DNA of 64,000 nucleotides from positions 1 through 64,000 of the IMG/VR virus record IMGVR_UViG_3300025849_000010, one strand, 5' to 3'. The stretch is from a virus. Under the pieces are notes generated by a model, which saw only the letters and a list, made by a program, of their open reading frames with translations, had not been told where the DNA came from and ran no database searches. Position numbers and translations under genes: made by a program. Below are positions 41,210 through 51,754 of this stretch, in pieces; the stretch's first letter is position 1, and each line of letters begins with the position of its first letter.

Positions 41210-42208
41210 TTAAAGCGTGTTGCCGTTTAGAAAAGTGATACTCGGAGAAGGTGCCGTTACGTATTCAGTATCAGCACGATACTCAGAAAGTTTAATAATT
41301 GTTCCCGGTTGCACAGTTTCGTCTACTGGAATAGGAGGAGTAAAAGACTGACCGTCTCCAACATCTGCATCTACACATGTTACTTTTAAGTAAACTATTT
41401 GCGAGTTTCCGTTACTATTTAAAACTTGGTCACACTTTGCTTGTATTGTTATATAGTTCTCTGCATATAACGAGTTTGTATTTGTGGCCCAATAACCTAC
41501 TTGCTGGTAAGAATTAGTAAGCCCTGACCATCCTTCGTTAATAAGACTAGCTGTACCAGCTGATTGACGAGCTTTTAAATAATAACTAAAGTTAGACATA
41601 ATGTCTCGCCAATGCACATTTTTAGCATCAGAAGTATCAATGTGCTGACCAGTTATTCTAAGCTCGCCGCCTGTATTCCAAAAACGTCTAGCTGCTGCCG
41701 GTGTACCGAAATCAATTTTAAATTCGCAATCAATACTTGCCGTTGTTGCAGAATTTCCCCAAACTGCCGACCTAGTTGTACTTAACTTATCGTATTCATT
41801 TCTTGACCCTAGTGCATGAAGTCCATTATTTAACGCAACTTTAGCTCTAGTAATTTCTAATTCTAAATCTTCGTATCCTGCAAGTTCGTCGTCAAGAACA
41901 ACATCTCCTAATTCATTTAATCGATATGTTGCATCGTCGCCGACAATATCTGCTGGGTCGATTTGAGAAAGTGTAGTTGGCAATGCGCCAGTTTGGTGTA
42001 CACGAGCAGCAACAATAGCATTATACAATTGCCTATGTTCTGTTGCGCCAATAACTCCGCCTCTTGCAGCAGGATTAATTATATAATTCTGCCCGTATCC
42101 ACCGAAGTTAATATTTAATTCCGGATTGCTATTAAAATCATTATTGTTAACAACATTTAATATCTGAGTACGTAATCTATTAAACGCTTCTGCCGTAATA
42201 CTCGCCAT
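41210..42208 (-). CDS. virion structural protein
   Basis: A 332-residue protein paralogous to its larger neighbour: ITAEAFNRLRTQI, VHQTG, YEDLELEITRAK, then FKIDFGTPAAARRFWNTGGEL. I recall such proteins in marine T4-like phages as virion components, without an assigned position. Short gaps of 3 and 16 nt to the neighbours indicate one transcript. Confidence 0.68.
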   Translation of the reverse strand: MASITAEAFNRLRTQILNVVNNNDFNSNPELNINFGGYGQNYIINPAARGGVIGATEHRQLYNAIVAARVHQTGALPTTLSQIDPADIVGDDATYRLNELGDVVLDDELAGYEDLELEITRAKVALNNGLHALGSRNEYDKLSTTRSAVWGNSATTASIDCEFKIDFGTPAAARRFWNTGGELRITGQHIDTSDAKNVHWRDIMSNFSYYLKARQSAGTASLINEGWSGLTNSYQQVGYWATNTNSLYAENYITIQAKCDQVLNSNGNSQIVYLKVTCVDADVGDGQSFTPPIPVDETVQPGTIIKLSEYRADTEYVTAPSPSITFLNGNTL

Positions 42209-42211
42209 AAT

Positions 42212-43705
42212 TTACACCTTTAGTACACATTCAACTAGCTTTTCATCTTCGTCACTATTTGATTCTAGTGCTATCCCTACTAGTGCATTTGTTGCTGTAG
42301 TAGTACTTACGCCGTCTGTCATTGCATAAACTGCTTGACCTTTGCGCACAGCACCTTTTACTCTTACTGGAACACGCCCTTTAAGTGCAATATATTGTCC
42401 ATCTGCTTCGCTATTCATTTTAAATGCAGGATCAGTTGAAACTACTCCTACACAAAAGTCTTGTGCAGCAGCTAGATCTACTTCGTGGTCTGGATGATCA
42501 CATACTGCTACTGCTGTACCTGCTGGTAATTCTTCTGCTGTTGTATATTTCTCTGCCAAGTCAGCGTATTGTGCTTCAGTTGCAACACCTGCAAATTTTG
42601 TAGCATTAATTGTACCTTGTGCATCTCTAACCGGAATAGTTAACGGATTGTCGGCTACTGTTGCTCTTGCAAACAAGCCACTTCCCTGTCCATTATATTC
42701 AACTTCCTGTGATTGTGTAACCACACCGTCGAATGTATCAGCATACACAGTTCTAAATTTAATAGTATTTGTTCCTAAGTCGCTTGTACTATCTGTTTCT
42801 GGTCTAAAAGTATTAGCACTAACTCTAAAACGTATTGAACTACTGTCTTGGAACGCAATATCTGTTCCGCCGTTGTTATTAACTACTGCAATGTTTCCGT
42901 TATTAAATAGCTTAAACGTGTCAGCCGAACCAATTGTTAAACCACCACTTGCTCCTTCTGCACGAATATTAGTTTGTGCAAGCATTTCTGGGGAATTTTT
43001 CTGAACAAACTCTGAAGAGTCAAATACAGTTCCGTCAACAACAAGTTTTTCAGCAGCACTAGCAGTACCCCAGAACCTTGTTGGTCCTGATGTGTAGCCT
43101 GTTGAGTTTGTATTTCTTAGAGTAAGTCCTGATTTAACTTCAGTGTAGTTAGCAAGGTCTAAGTTTTCAGCTTCTGCTGTATTAATGGGGAACGATTCTT
43201 GAGAAACAGTAAAAATAACATCGCCGTTTACATAAGCTCTTACAATAGGTTTTAGGGATCCGTCATAAGATGATTTAGCAAAGCCTGTTTCTAGCTGTGT
43301 TACTTGTCCTTGTGATGTAGTCTGCGGACCTACAAGGATATATTCTGAACCAGTGTATACAAACACTTGATCGTTTGCACTATCTAACCAAAAATCGCCT
43401 GCTGTTTGGCCTTCTGGCTGGAGTGTAGATACTTCAGCACCAGAAGCTGGGCGGAAGCGTTGTCCATCGTAGAACCTAATTCTATTCTCTGTTGCATCGT
43501 ACCAAATCATACCAGTCACTTTACGTGCTGGTTCTCCTGTACCTGCAAAGTTTTCTAACAAGTGATAAAAATTTTCATTTTGTAACTCGCCGTAACCAGC
43601 ATAGTTTTTACCAATCATCTTCAATGCTGTTGATTGATTAACTGTGCCGTCCTCAATAGTGATGTCGCTGTTGACACCAGTAAAACTGTTTATTGTATAA
43701 GCCAT
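42212..43705 (-). CDS. tail-fibre-like protein with shared N-terminal module
   Basis: A 497-residue structural protein. The first 130 residues form a module (GKNYAGYGELQNENFYHLLENFA, then GMIWYDATENRIRFYDG, then GDFWLDSANDQVFVYTG) also found at the start of the 1971- and 697-residue proteins upstream, so it is probably the virion attachment part. The C-terminal region (GVATEAQYADLAEKY, VRVKGAVRKGQAVYAMTDG) looks like a compact beta-rich tip. A late-type box AATAAATA lies about 35 nt before the start. Confidence 0.75.
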   Translation of the reverse strand: MAYTINSFTGVNSDITIEDGTVNQSTALKMIGKNYAGYGELQNENFYHLLENFAGTGEPARKVTGMIWYDATENRIRFYDGQRFRPASGAEVSTLQPEGQTAGDFWLDSANDQVFVYTGSEYILVGPQTTSQGQVTQLETGFAKSSYDGSLKPIVRAYVNGDVIFTVSQESFPINTAEAENLDLANYTEVKSGLTLRNTNSTGYTSGPTRFWGTASAAEKLVVDGTVFDSSEFVQKNSPEMLAQTNIRAEGASGGLTIGSADTFKLFNNGNIAVVNNNGGTDIAFQDSSSIRFRVSANTFRPETDSTSDLGTNTIKFRTVYADTFDGVVTQSQEVEYNGQGSGLFARATVADNPLTIPVRDAQGTINATKFAGVATEAQYADLAEKYTTAEELPAGTAVAVCDHPDHEVDLAAAQDFCVGVVSTDPAFKMNSEADGQYIALKGRVPVRVKGAVRKGQAVYAMTDGVSTTTATNALVGIALESNSDEDEKLVECVLKV

Positions 43706-43740
43706 TTCTTTCGAACCCCTAAATGTTTTGTTCTTCTATG

Positions 43741-43748
43741 TATTTATT
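43741..43748 (-). promoter_or_regulatory. late-promoter box for the 42-43.7 kb fibre genes
   Basis: AATAAATA on the minus strand, followed by CATAG, 35 nt before the start at 43705. Overlaps the last codons of the upstream fibre gene. Confidence 0.55.
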
Positions 43749-46700
43749 TGTTTTCTAACTTTGCTAGACGAGCTTCGAGATCATCTATCTTGTTAAGTGC
43801 ATTTTGCAATGCGCCAGTAAGTAAAGGTACTAATTTACTATGATCTAGCTGCTGTGCTTTAACTCTGCCATCATCTTCAACTGCATCTTTTTCTCCGTAC
43901 ACTGCTTGTGGTACAACTTCTTGCACTTGGTGTGCTAAGAAACCGTCGTGTACATTTTCATTTTCATCTGCAATATATGTAAACTTAATTGGTTTCAGAG
44001 CTTTTACACGATCAGCAGCATCAGACATATCGCCTACAACTTCTTTTAATCTATAATCAGAAGTTGTGTTGTATGCTGTAGTTGATCCATCAGTTGTAAC
44101 AGAACCAATTGTGCCGTTGGCATTTTTAAAGCTAATTACGTCACGAAGTGCAGTAGTATTTGTACCAAACTCCATATCGCCACTAGTTGTAATCATTACA
44201 CGGTTGGCTGTAGGACTAAATGCTCCGCCGCCGATGATGAATTGACTACTGTTCATTCTCATTACTTCTGATAGACCGCTTTCAAAGTATACAGAAGCAG
44301 AGTTAGATCCACCAATATAAGTATCTGGGTTACCTTTAAATCTGCCGCCTTTGCCGGTGCCACTACCAATACCTTGGAATAATGCATCTCCGTTTGACGT
44401 ACTTTGGACTCTTGCTTCTTGGTCAGCTGTGCCTGAAATATGCAGTTCTGCAGACAATGAAGTGTTTAAACCAATGCCTAATCCGGAACTGAAATAACCA
44501 GTACGGAAATTGTTAATCTGTGAACCCACGTCATAAGTTGCATTAGTGTTAGGAAATACTGATCCACTAACATTTGCAAGTTTTGTCTGTACTCTTGCAT
44601 CAGTGTAGTACAAGTTTAGACCTTCGCCTAAGTTTGTAGTTGATTTATTTCCAAAAGCAGTGTCAAAACGTGATTGTGTATAGTATAAGTTAGTTCCTTC
44701 TGCAACAACAGTTGAGCTAATAGATTGCCAAGTAGCTGCTCCTAGTCCGTTAGTAATAAGAGCTTGGTTTGCCGATCCATCTGTTGCTGGAATTGTAAAT
44801 GCATTTGCAAATTTAGAAACGCCTGTACTTGAGTTAACACTGTATAGTTCTGTTCCGGAGTTATTAATAACTTTAAAGTATTCATTTGCACCGTTTGAAA
44901 CGTCAGTATCTAGTCGTACTGTAATGCCACCTTGTGAACGCATCTCTGAACCGTCAATAACCATAGAACTTGTATTATCACTAAATGTAACACTACCGTT
45001 CATAGCATGATTTGATGCATATGTCAAGTCGCCAAGTGTTGCCGAGCCGTTGATCTGTAGTTGTCCAGTAGCAGCATAATCAACAATGTTTGTTAAACTT
45101 CTAGCTGCGGTAATAACTTCAACACTTCCGATACCAAGGTTGCCATTAATATCTAAACGCTGCACCGGACTCTGTGTACCAAAGCCAACATTACCGTCTG
45201 CGCCGTTAACAAACACTGCATCAGGTGCGCCGTTGCCTTCAATTCGGAAGTTAACATCTGCGCCAGTCTCGTTGAACACAACTTCATTGTTACCAAACGA
45301 ATGCTCTACATAAACGTTGTTTTTGTAGTTTTCAAAAATAGTACGTGACGCTTTGGTTGATGCTGTAAAGTCTAAAATCTGTGATCTTATTCTACTAAAT
45401 GCAGTTTCGTTGCCTAAGTTGTCATTGCCAGTTAACTGTATACCACCAATAAAGTCACTATCTGCAGGGTTTGCAGAATCTCTGTACACATTAAAGTACG
45501 GACCTGCGTCAGTTGTTGATTCTGTATTTTTAATTCTAGCAACTACAAGATCTGAAACTCCATCAACATCAAGTTTATATGTTGCAGGTCTAGGAGTTGC
45601 TCCGTAAATTACAGGATCGTACCCGATACCTAGTTTTCCATTTGGAATGTAAATATCGCCTGTGCCTTGTGGCCTTAGTTCAATATCTGCATTACTATCT
45701 ATTGTACTAATTACGTTATCTCTAAAGTTAATAGTTCCGCCAATTGTTAACTCGTTAACATTAAGCGAAGCTGTATCAACTGCTAGTGCTTTAACAGTAC
45801 CGTTAACATCGAGCAATGCTTGTGCAGTTGTTTTACCAATTGCAACACGACCTTGCGTATCAGTTCCTAATGGTTGAATTGCTAAGTTACGTCCGCCTTG
45901 ACTCAATTCCTTTGCTTCAATAAATGCAAAGTCTGCGTTTGTTTCGTAACCCATACCAAGTACAAAATTAGTATTATTTGCCCCTGTAACTTTTAGTTGT
46001 GCATCTTGTGCATAGTTAACTGTATTAAGATCCTTAGCAACAGTTGCATTGCCGTCAGTATCTAGTGTGCCAGTAAGTGTTAGATTATTAAACTGTACAT
46101 TAGAAGTTGTTTCAACTGGCTGACCTATTGCGATTTGTCCGCTAGCATTATCATATGTAACACCTGTGCTGCCTGCTAAACTTAGTCTTGCTCTTGCTTC
46201 TGTAAAATATCTATTATTATTTCCTTCAGATATTTCATTTGAAGTTAGTGTAACTACTCCAGTTAAACCGTTAACACTGTCTACAGGCGAATCAATTGTG
46301 ATAATACCTGTGCCGCTGTTGTAAGTACCGTCGCCAGTTACACTAATAGCTGCTCTTGCTCTAGCATCTGTAAAGTATAAGTTTGACGTGCCTTCTGCTA
46401 AAGCGTTTGTTGTAGTACTCGATAGTGATGCTGCAAACCTAGAGTTAGTATAGTAGAAGTTAGTTATTCCTTCGCTTAGATCATCTGAATCTTTTGCACC
46501 AAATGCCGTATCAAATCTACCTTGAGTATAATATACATTAGTTGATCCTTCAGATAACGCATCAGTAGATTCTGCTATTGGAAAATATCCAGCGCCATCA
46601 TTTGTTGCTTCCCATCTGTCTGACGATTCGTTCCAGCGTATTAATACATTAGTTAATGAACCTCGTTCAACTTCAATACCTGCATTGAGTGTAGGAAGAG

Positions 46701-49659
46701 TTGTTTGGTTTGAATTGAGTGTAATAATATTATCTGCAATATTAACTGTTGTTGAATTAACTGTAGTAGTTGTGCCTGTAATAGTTAAGTCGCCTTCGAC
46801 AATCATTCCAGTTAGTACACGAACACTGCCGCCACCAAATGCATCAAGTTCTAGATCTGAACTAGAAACTGCTGTACGTATTTTGTTTCCTTCTATAAAC
46901 AATGCATCAGTAGTAAACCTTGCACTATAAATGTCAGTACCTTGTACAGGACTAAAGAAGTCAATAAAGCCACCCGGAGTTGCGCCAATTTGGATATTTC
47001 CAGGAGTATTAACTTGTGTAATTGTGTTTCCGCTGATACTAATGTCGCCAATGTCAGCTGCCGTGTTTACATCTAAGTTTTCTAATAAAGCAAGTCCTGT
47101 AGTTGTTAAACCAACAAACTGAGGCGATGCTGATTGTGCAACATCTTGACCAATTGCAATAGAACCAGTTGTATTATTATATGTTACGCCTGTGCTGCCA
47201 CTTAGTGCAGCTCTTGCTCTCGCATCTGTATAGTAAAGATTAACAACGCCTTCCGGAACACCGTCTGTTGTTCCAGTAAACACACTAGCACTACCTAACG
47301 GAGTATATGTTATACCGTTGTTTGAAAATTCCCATTGATCATTAGTTTCATTCCAACGTATACCTACGTTGTTTGCTGATCCACGTTCAACTGTAAAGTT
47401 AATATCCTGCGTTGGAGCAGCAGTTTCATCAGAATTCATTAACAATGTAAGGCCTGCATAACGCAAGTTTGTTGAGTTAATCTGTGTTGTTGAGCCGCCT
47501 AATGTTGTGTTACCTGTGGTTATTAATCCACCAAATGTAGGAATTGCTGTAGGAGCAACATCTTGACCAATTGCAATAGTACCTGTAGTATTGTTGTATG
47601 TAACACCGTTTGCACCTGTTAATGATTGTCTAGATCTTAGAGCAGTAAAGTATAAATTAACAGTACCTTCAGTTAAATCATCAGTATCAAATACTGTCAT
47701 ATCAACACGCACTTCGTTAGCTGTTGCTATAATACCATTACCAGCAGCAACGTTAATAGTAACATCTCCTGTTAGCTGTGTATTACCTGCGTCCACTAAT
47801 CCTGCACCAGCAAATACGTTTACGCCTGCGCTAATACGAGTTGCAACTTCTGCATCAACATACGCTTTGAAGTTTGGATTATTATCAATACTTGCTGCAA
47901 TTTCTGATAACGTATTCATACTAGAAATAGGAGCCGGAGTTCCAAGAATGTTATCACGAATTGTGTTTACATAGGTAGTAGTTGTGTAGTTGTTGGCTGT
48001 TAAGTACGACTGAACACGTTCGTTAGTATAGTATTTTCTATTTAAATCAGCACTTATGCCGTCTAGCCCATTAGTATAAACTGCATCTGCCCATTCAGCA
48101 CCATTCCAAAATACAGCATCGCCCTGTGTGCCTTCTGGCAATCTGTTAGAGTCAACTCGAACAGTGCCGCCCAGTCCTTGAACTGTGTTAACACCGGCGT
48201 TTGCTGCAACAAGCAAATCAACATAATTTTTAGTTGTAGCATCTGTACTAGAAGTCGGTTCAGACATGTTTTTAATTTGTACTGTTCTTACTCCAGCTTG
48301 TCCTAATAAAAGAACTCCGCTAGTTGTATCGATAGTTATTGGACTAGACGAAGCAATTGTGCTATTTTGTAAATATAACCCACTTACTGAACTAATAAGT
48401 AAGTCTTCTAAAATACCTACATTAGTTAAGTTAGAGTTTACAACACTATTACCTAAAGTGTCTGCACTCAAAATCATTTGTTTGTTAATTGAGTATTTTT
48501 TGCCGCTAGGTAGATCGAAGTCTTGATTTGATCTCCAATATCCGCTATCAGAAGAATCGTAAGTTAAGCTAGCATTAGCACCAGAAAGTGTAATGCCGCC
48601 ACCGTTTACGTCACCTGCACTAATAGCGCCACTGCCTAATGTTAGATTACTGTCTTCAACTACAACTTCCGTAGTTGAAATAGTTGTTAATTCTCCATCA
48701 ACTCTTAAATTACCTGTAATACGGGCATCGCCGCCAACATCAAGTGTATATTCTGGGGATGAAGAAAATATACCAACTGATCTGTTAGGCGTATTAATTG
48801 TAATGGCGTTTTCTCTAATGCCGTCAACACTAACACTAATTGCCATTGTTTGGTTACTTCTAGTATTAGTAATGTTGTAGCGATCAGATTCCATAGTATG
48901 TGTTACCTGACCTTGTGCGCCTAGAACAACACCGTTATTTGAGGCAACTGTTAATCTACCATTAATTGTTCCAGAAGTATAAGTTGACAAAAACTGCGAA
49001 GCATCTCTACGTACACCACTAGCGTCCAATAAGAACTTTGCAGTATCAACTGTTACGTTATTGTTAGTAAATGTCTGCGCAGTACTAGCATTAAAGCCGG
49101 TATATAAGTTGTCACCTAGTTCTGGAATTTGGCCAGCTAATGGAACAAAATTCTTTGGAGAGTACGCACCTAGCATTACACCATCTGTAAATATCTTAGT
49201 AATAGTTACCGGCTGTAGCTGATCATCTCTAATTGTTTCAGTAACAAATCCGCTTGTGTTTTGTGACTTACTGTAAATAGGTCCTGCTAATGTAAGGTCA
49301 GTTCCATCATAAAAGTACATTTGGTTTTCTTTCGAATCCATCCAAATGTCGCCTGCAACAAGTGCAGTTGGCTGTGTTTCTGAAACAATTGGGCCAGCGC
49401 CTGCTCTAAATGTACTACCATCGTAAATTTTAAGTCTATTTTCGTTTTTATCATACCACAACTGACCTTGCAACGGATTGCGCGGACTTGTAGAACTTGC
49501 AAAGTTTTCAAGCAACTTAACAAAGTTTTCGTTTAGTATCTCACCAAACCCTGCATAGTTTCTACCTATCAGTGTAATGTCGATACTATTACTGTCAATA
49601 GTACCGTCAATTACTTCTGTAATCAGCGTCCCATCTGTTCTATTGATTCTATATGCCAT
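43744..49659 (-). CDS. giant tail fibre with C-terminal S74 intramolecular chaperone
   Basis: A 1971-residue fibre. Residues 1-130 are the shared module (YAGFGEILNENFVKLLENFA, GQLWYDKNENRLKIYDG). The long middle is Thr/Asn/Gly-rich with repeated EGxxNLYYTxxR units. The last 105 residues or so (SDYRLKEVVGDM, AADRVKALKPIKFTY, DGFLAHQVQEVVPQAV) are a peptidase S74/endosialidase-type chaperone that trimerises the fibre and cleaves itself off. A final coiled coil (LDDLEARLAKLE-like) ends it. Probable receptor-binding long fibre. Its start overlaps the upstream stop by one nt. Confidence 0.9.
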   Translation of the reverse strand: MAYRINRTDGTLITEVIDGTIDSNSIDITLIGRNYAGFGEILNENFVKLLENFASSTSPRNPLQGQLWYDKNENRLKIYDGSTFRAGAGPIVSETQPTALVAGDIWMDSKENQMYFYDGTDLTLAGPIYSKSQNTSGFVTETIRDDQLQPVTITKIFTDGVMLGAYSPKNFVPLAGQIPELGDNLYTGFNASTAQTFTNNNVTVDTAKFLLDASGVRRDASQFLSTYTSGTINGRLTVASNNGVVLGAQGQVTHTMESDRYNITNTRSNQTMAISVSVDGIRENAITINTPNRSVGIFSSSPEYTLDVGGDARITGNLRVDGELTTISTTEVVVEDSNLTLGSGAISAGDVNGGGITLSGANASLTYDSSDSGYWRSNQDFDLPSGKKYSINKQMILSADTLGNSVVNSNLTNVGILEDLLISSVSGLYLQNSTIASSSPITIDTTSGVLLLGQAGVRTVQIKNMSEPTSSTDATTKNYVDLLVAANAGVNTVQGLGGTVRVDSNRLPEGTQGDAVFWNGAEWADAVYTNGLDGISADLNRKYYTNERVQSYLTANNYTTTTYVNTIRDNILGTPAPISSMNTLSEIAASIDNNPNFKAYVDAEVATRISAGVNVFAGAGLVDAGNTQLTGDVTINVAAGNGIIATANEVRVDMTVFDTDDLTEGTVNLYFTALRSRQSLTGANGVTYNNTTGTIAIGQDVAPTAIPTFGGLITTGNTTLGGSTTQINSTNLRYAGLTLLMNSDETAAPTQDINFTVERGSANNVGIRWNETNDQWEFSNNGITYTPLGSASVFTGTTDGVPEGVVNLYYTDARARAALSGSTGVTYNNTTGSIAIGQDVAQSASPQFVGLTTTGLALLENLDVNTAADIGDISISGNTITQVNTPGNIQIGATPGGFIDFFSPVQGTDIYSARFTTDALFIEGNKIRTAVSSSDLELDAFGGGSVRVLTGMIVEGDLTITGTTTTVNSTTVNIADNIITLNSNQTTLPTLNAGIEVERGSLTNVLIRWNESSDRWEATNDGAGYFPIAESTDALSEGSTNVYYTQGRFDTAFGAKDSDDLSEGITNFYYTNSRFAASLSSTTTNALAEGTSNLYFTDARARAAISVTGDGTYNSGTGIITIDSPVDSVNGLTGVVTLTSNEISEGNNNRYFTEARARLSLAGSTGVTYDNASGQIAIGQPVETTSNVQFNNLTLTGTLDTDGNATVAKDLNTVNYAQDAQLKVTGANNTNFVLGMGYETNADFAFIEAKELSQGGRNLAIQPLGTDTQGRVAIGKTTAQALLDVNGTVKALAVDTASLNVNELTIGGTINFRDNVISTIDSNADIELRPQGTGDIYIPNGKLGIGYDPVIYGATPRPATYKLDVDGVSDLVVARIKNTESTTDAGPYFNVYRDSANPADSDFIGGIQLTGNDNLGNETAFSRIRSQILDFTASTKASRTIFENYKNNVYVEHSFGNNEVVFNETGADVNFRIEGNGAPDAVFVNGADGNVGFGTQSPVQRLDINGNLGIGSVEVITAARSLTNIVDYAATGQLQINGSATLGDLTYASNHAMNGSVTFSDNTSSMVIDGSEMRSQGGITVRLDTDVSNGANEYFKVINNSGTELYSVNSSTGVSKFANAFTIPATDGSANQALITNGLGAATWQSISSTVVAEGTNLYYTQSRFDTAFGNKSTTNLGEGLNLYYTDARVQTKLANVSGSVFPNTNATYDVGSQINNFRTGYFSSGLGIGLNTSLSAELHISGTADQEARVQSTSNGDALFQGIGSGTGKGGRFKGNPDTYIGGSNSASVYFESGLSEVMRMNSSQFIIGGGAFSPTANRVMITTSGDMEFGTNTTALRDVISFKNANGTIGSVTTDGSTTAYNTTSDYRLKEVVGDMSDAADRVKALKPIKFTYIADENENVHDGFLAHQVQEVVPQAVYGEKDAVEDDGRVKAQQLDHSKLVPLLTGALQNALNKIDDLEARLAKLENK
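44590..48060 (-). repeat. degenerate EGxxNLYYTxxR repeats in the S74 fibre
   Basis: About nine copies of a unit reading E-G-x-x-N-x-Y-[YF]-T-x-x-R, often followed by x-x-x-A and a TGVTYNNxxGxIAIGQ segment. Copies lie near 48.05, 47.67, 47.23, 46.52, 46.45, 46.37, 46.21, 44.68 and 44.60 kb. The spacing between copies varies widely, and DNA identity is low enough that they are old duplications. Confidence 0.65.
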
Positions 49660-51752
49660 TATGTTATTTCCCCAGCGTAAATGATAAAGTTGAGAGACAT
49701 GTAAGGGTTAAGTACATTTAAAGGTGTGCCTGTTTGTACTTCAGTGCCATCAGGACCGACTACACTACCTGCATTTGAAGATAGTTGTCCACCGTCTGTG
49801 ACTGTTCCTGATGAAGTAATTGACATTCCGTTTCCTGTTTGCCCGTCATTGTAATCTCTGTAAGCATAGAAAGGATCACCTGTTGTGCTTTCCATGTTAT
49901 GCGAGTGTTCTGGTAGGTTGCTAGCACTTAAAGTTCTTGACTCTGCGCCGCCTGTTCTACCCACTGCCGAAGCAGCATTATTTGACACGCGGTTAGCTGC
50001 GCCGCCACCAGTGCCTTCTAAGTTATTCATACTATCTACACCAAGGACCATACGGCCTCTTAAGTCTGGTAGATAAAAATTACCAGGCTGTGGATCATCT
50101 AGCTGTGGATATAAATTGCTTGCTCCGCCGAGTACAGTATATAATTGATTAAATTTTGTTTGACTTACCTGACTTCCGTCACATAGTAGCCATCCTGCAG
50201 GTCTTGTTGCTACAACACTCCAATCACCTGCCCAAGGCGTAATACTCCCCACTGGCAAAGTTGGTACTAAACTTAATAAATCATTAACTGTGGTTTTTCT
50301 TAAAGCGTTGCCAACGTCATTGATTAAAAGTTCGTCTGCTTCTCTATTAATATCTGCTCTAGGTAATAAACTTTTATTACCAATAAGTTCTGGTCCAAGT
50401 GTAGTTTCAAATTCTTGAACAAACTGGCCTGTTCCAGCATTTGCAGTACCGTCGTATTCAACTTCGGTGCTTGTAACATCTCCTACTAATCTAAATGTAG
50501 TTGAGTTAGCAAGCGAAGTTGCACTTTCAACGTTACCTTCAATTGTTAGGTTACTACCAGTAATGGTTTCTGCATTTAATACTGTAGTATAAACTGTATT
50601 TGTATAAAGATTTCTGTACTTATTAGATGCACTACCGATGTCATGAATGCCTTGACCTTCGGTAACAAGATTTGTAGTTGTTAAGTTTCCATTAACTTTT
50701 ACAATGTCGTTAAAATAAGACTGCCCAGCAACACCAATGCCACCCGCTGTTCTTATAGAACCTGTTTGACTGTTGGTGCTTGCTTCTGTTCCTGTAACAA
50801 CTACTGCTGTTGCATTGCTATTAATGACAGTACTGTTTCCAGTTACTACTATGTTTCCAGCGTTGGATATAGTAACCGGAGTTGTTTGTATTCCAGCATT
50901 ATTAACTTGGAATTTGATGTCGGCGCCGTCAACGTTATTAGTTAAAATTCCGTCGCCGCCAGCAACTCGAACATTAAATGTACCTTCTTCGCCTAAGAAT
51001 ACGCCCGCATCTGCTTTAACACGCAAATTGCCTTGTATTGCTCCGCTAATATCATTTCTTAAAAATTTATCAGCACTAATAGTACTGCCAGCAATACTTA
51101 ACGCTTCAGCACGTTCGGCTGTTCCGTAGTATTTAAATGCTAAACCAGATGTTGCATTTTTAAGGGTAATTCCTTTGTACAATAAATCAAATCCTGGAAT
51201 TTTAGTTCTTGGTCTAATGTAAGGAATACCTGTTGATTCTTCAGCAGAGTTAATAACTGCAATTAATTCGTTTGCAATGAATACTTTAATAACAAAATAA
51301 GTGTTGTTGTTAACATCAACAACTTCTTCTGCAATAATACCTGTTTTATTGCCTTCGCTATAGTTTGGTCCTACTAAGATCCAAGCACCATTAGCAAACA
51401 AGTACAATGTTTTATTTTGCGAGTCAACCCATAGATCGCCTTCTTGTGTTTCTGCCGCTGTCGGTTTCGTATTTGATTTTTTAAGGCCGCCAATTTCAAC
51501 CCACTGTGTACTATCAAATACGTACATAACGTTTGTTGTGGTATTATACCATATTTGTCCTTCAACAGGATTATTTGGAGCATCGATATTAGCAAAGTTT
51601 TCTAATAAGTGCAAAAAGTTTTCGCCAGTTGCAACTGCATAACCGGCAGTATTTTTACCAATAAACTTTAAATCAGTTTGTTCATTAATAGTAAGATCAT
51701 CTACAACAATAGGTTCTTTAGTAGTATCACTAAATGTAATAGTATATGGCAT
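49659..51752 (-). CDS. tail-collar fibre protein (gp12-like)
   Basis: A 697-residue fibre. The N-terminal module (YAVATGENFLHLLENFA, GQIWYNTTTNVMYVFD, GDLWVDSQNKTLYLF) is shared with two downstream fibres. The C-terminus from about residue 495 is a phage tail collar domain: PVGSITPWAG, RPAGWLLCDG, FYLPDLRGRMVLG, NLPEHSHNM, ending NPYMSLNFIIYAGE. In T4 the collar occurs in the short tail fibre gp12, which binds lipopolysaccharide. Placed 2 nt after its upstream neighbour's stop. Confidence 0.88.
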   Translation of the reverse strand: MPYTITFSDTTKEPIVVDDLTINEQTDLKFIGKNTAGYAVATGENFLHLLENFANIDAPNNPVEGQIWYNTTTNVMYVFDSTQWVEIGGLKKSNTKPTAAETQEGDLWVDSQNKTLYLFANGAWILVGPNYSEGNKTGIIAEEVVDVNNNTYFVIKVFIANELIAVINSAEESTGIPYIRPRTKIPGFDLLYKGITLKNATSGLAFKYYGTAERAEALSIAGSTISADKFLRNDISGAIQGNLRVKADAGVFLGEEGTFNVRVAGGDGILTNNVDGADIKFQVNNAGIQTTPVTISNAGNIVVTGNSTVINSNATAVVVTGTEASTNSQTGSIRTAGGIGVAGQSYFNDIVKVNGNLTTTNLVTEGQGIHDIGSASNKYRNLYTNTVYTTVLNAETITGSNLTIEGNVESATSLANSTTFRLVGDVTSTEVEYDGTANAGTGQFVQEFETTLGPELIGNKSLLPRADINREADELLINDVGNALRKTTVNDLLSLVPTLPVGSITPWAGDWSVVATRPAGWLLCDGSQVSQTKFNQLYTVLGGASNLYPQLDDPQPGNFYLPDLRGRMVLGVDSMNNLEGTGGGAANRVSNNAASAVGRTGGAESRTLSASNLPEHSHNMESTTGDPFYAYRDYNDGQTGNGMSITSSGTVTDGGQLSSNAGSVVGPDGTEVQTGTPLNVLNPYMSLNFIIYAGEIT

Positions 51753-51754
51753 TC

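Noticed and set aside
43744-49659. Plus-strand frames opposite the fibre and giant genes (such as 45086-45313 and 47591-47974)
   Set aside because: They are antisense shadows of Thr/Ser/Asn-rich coding sequence with no ribosome sites or recognisable products.
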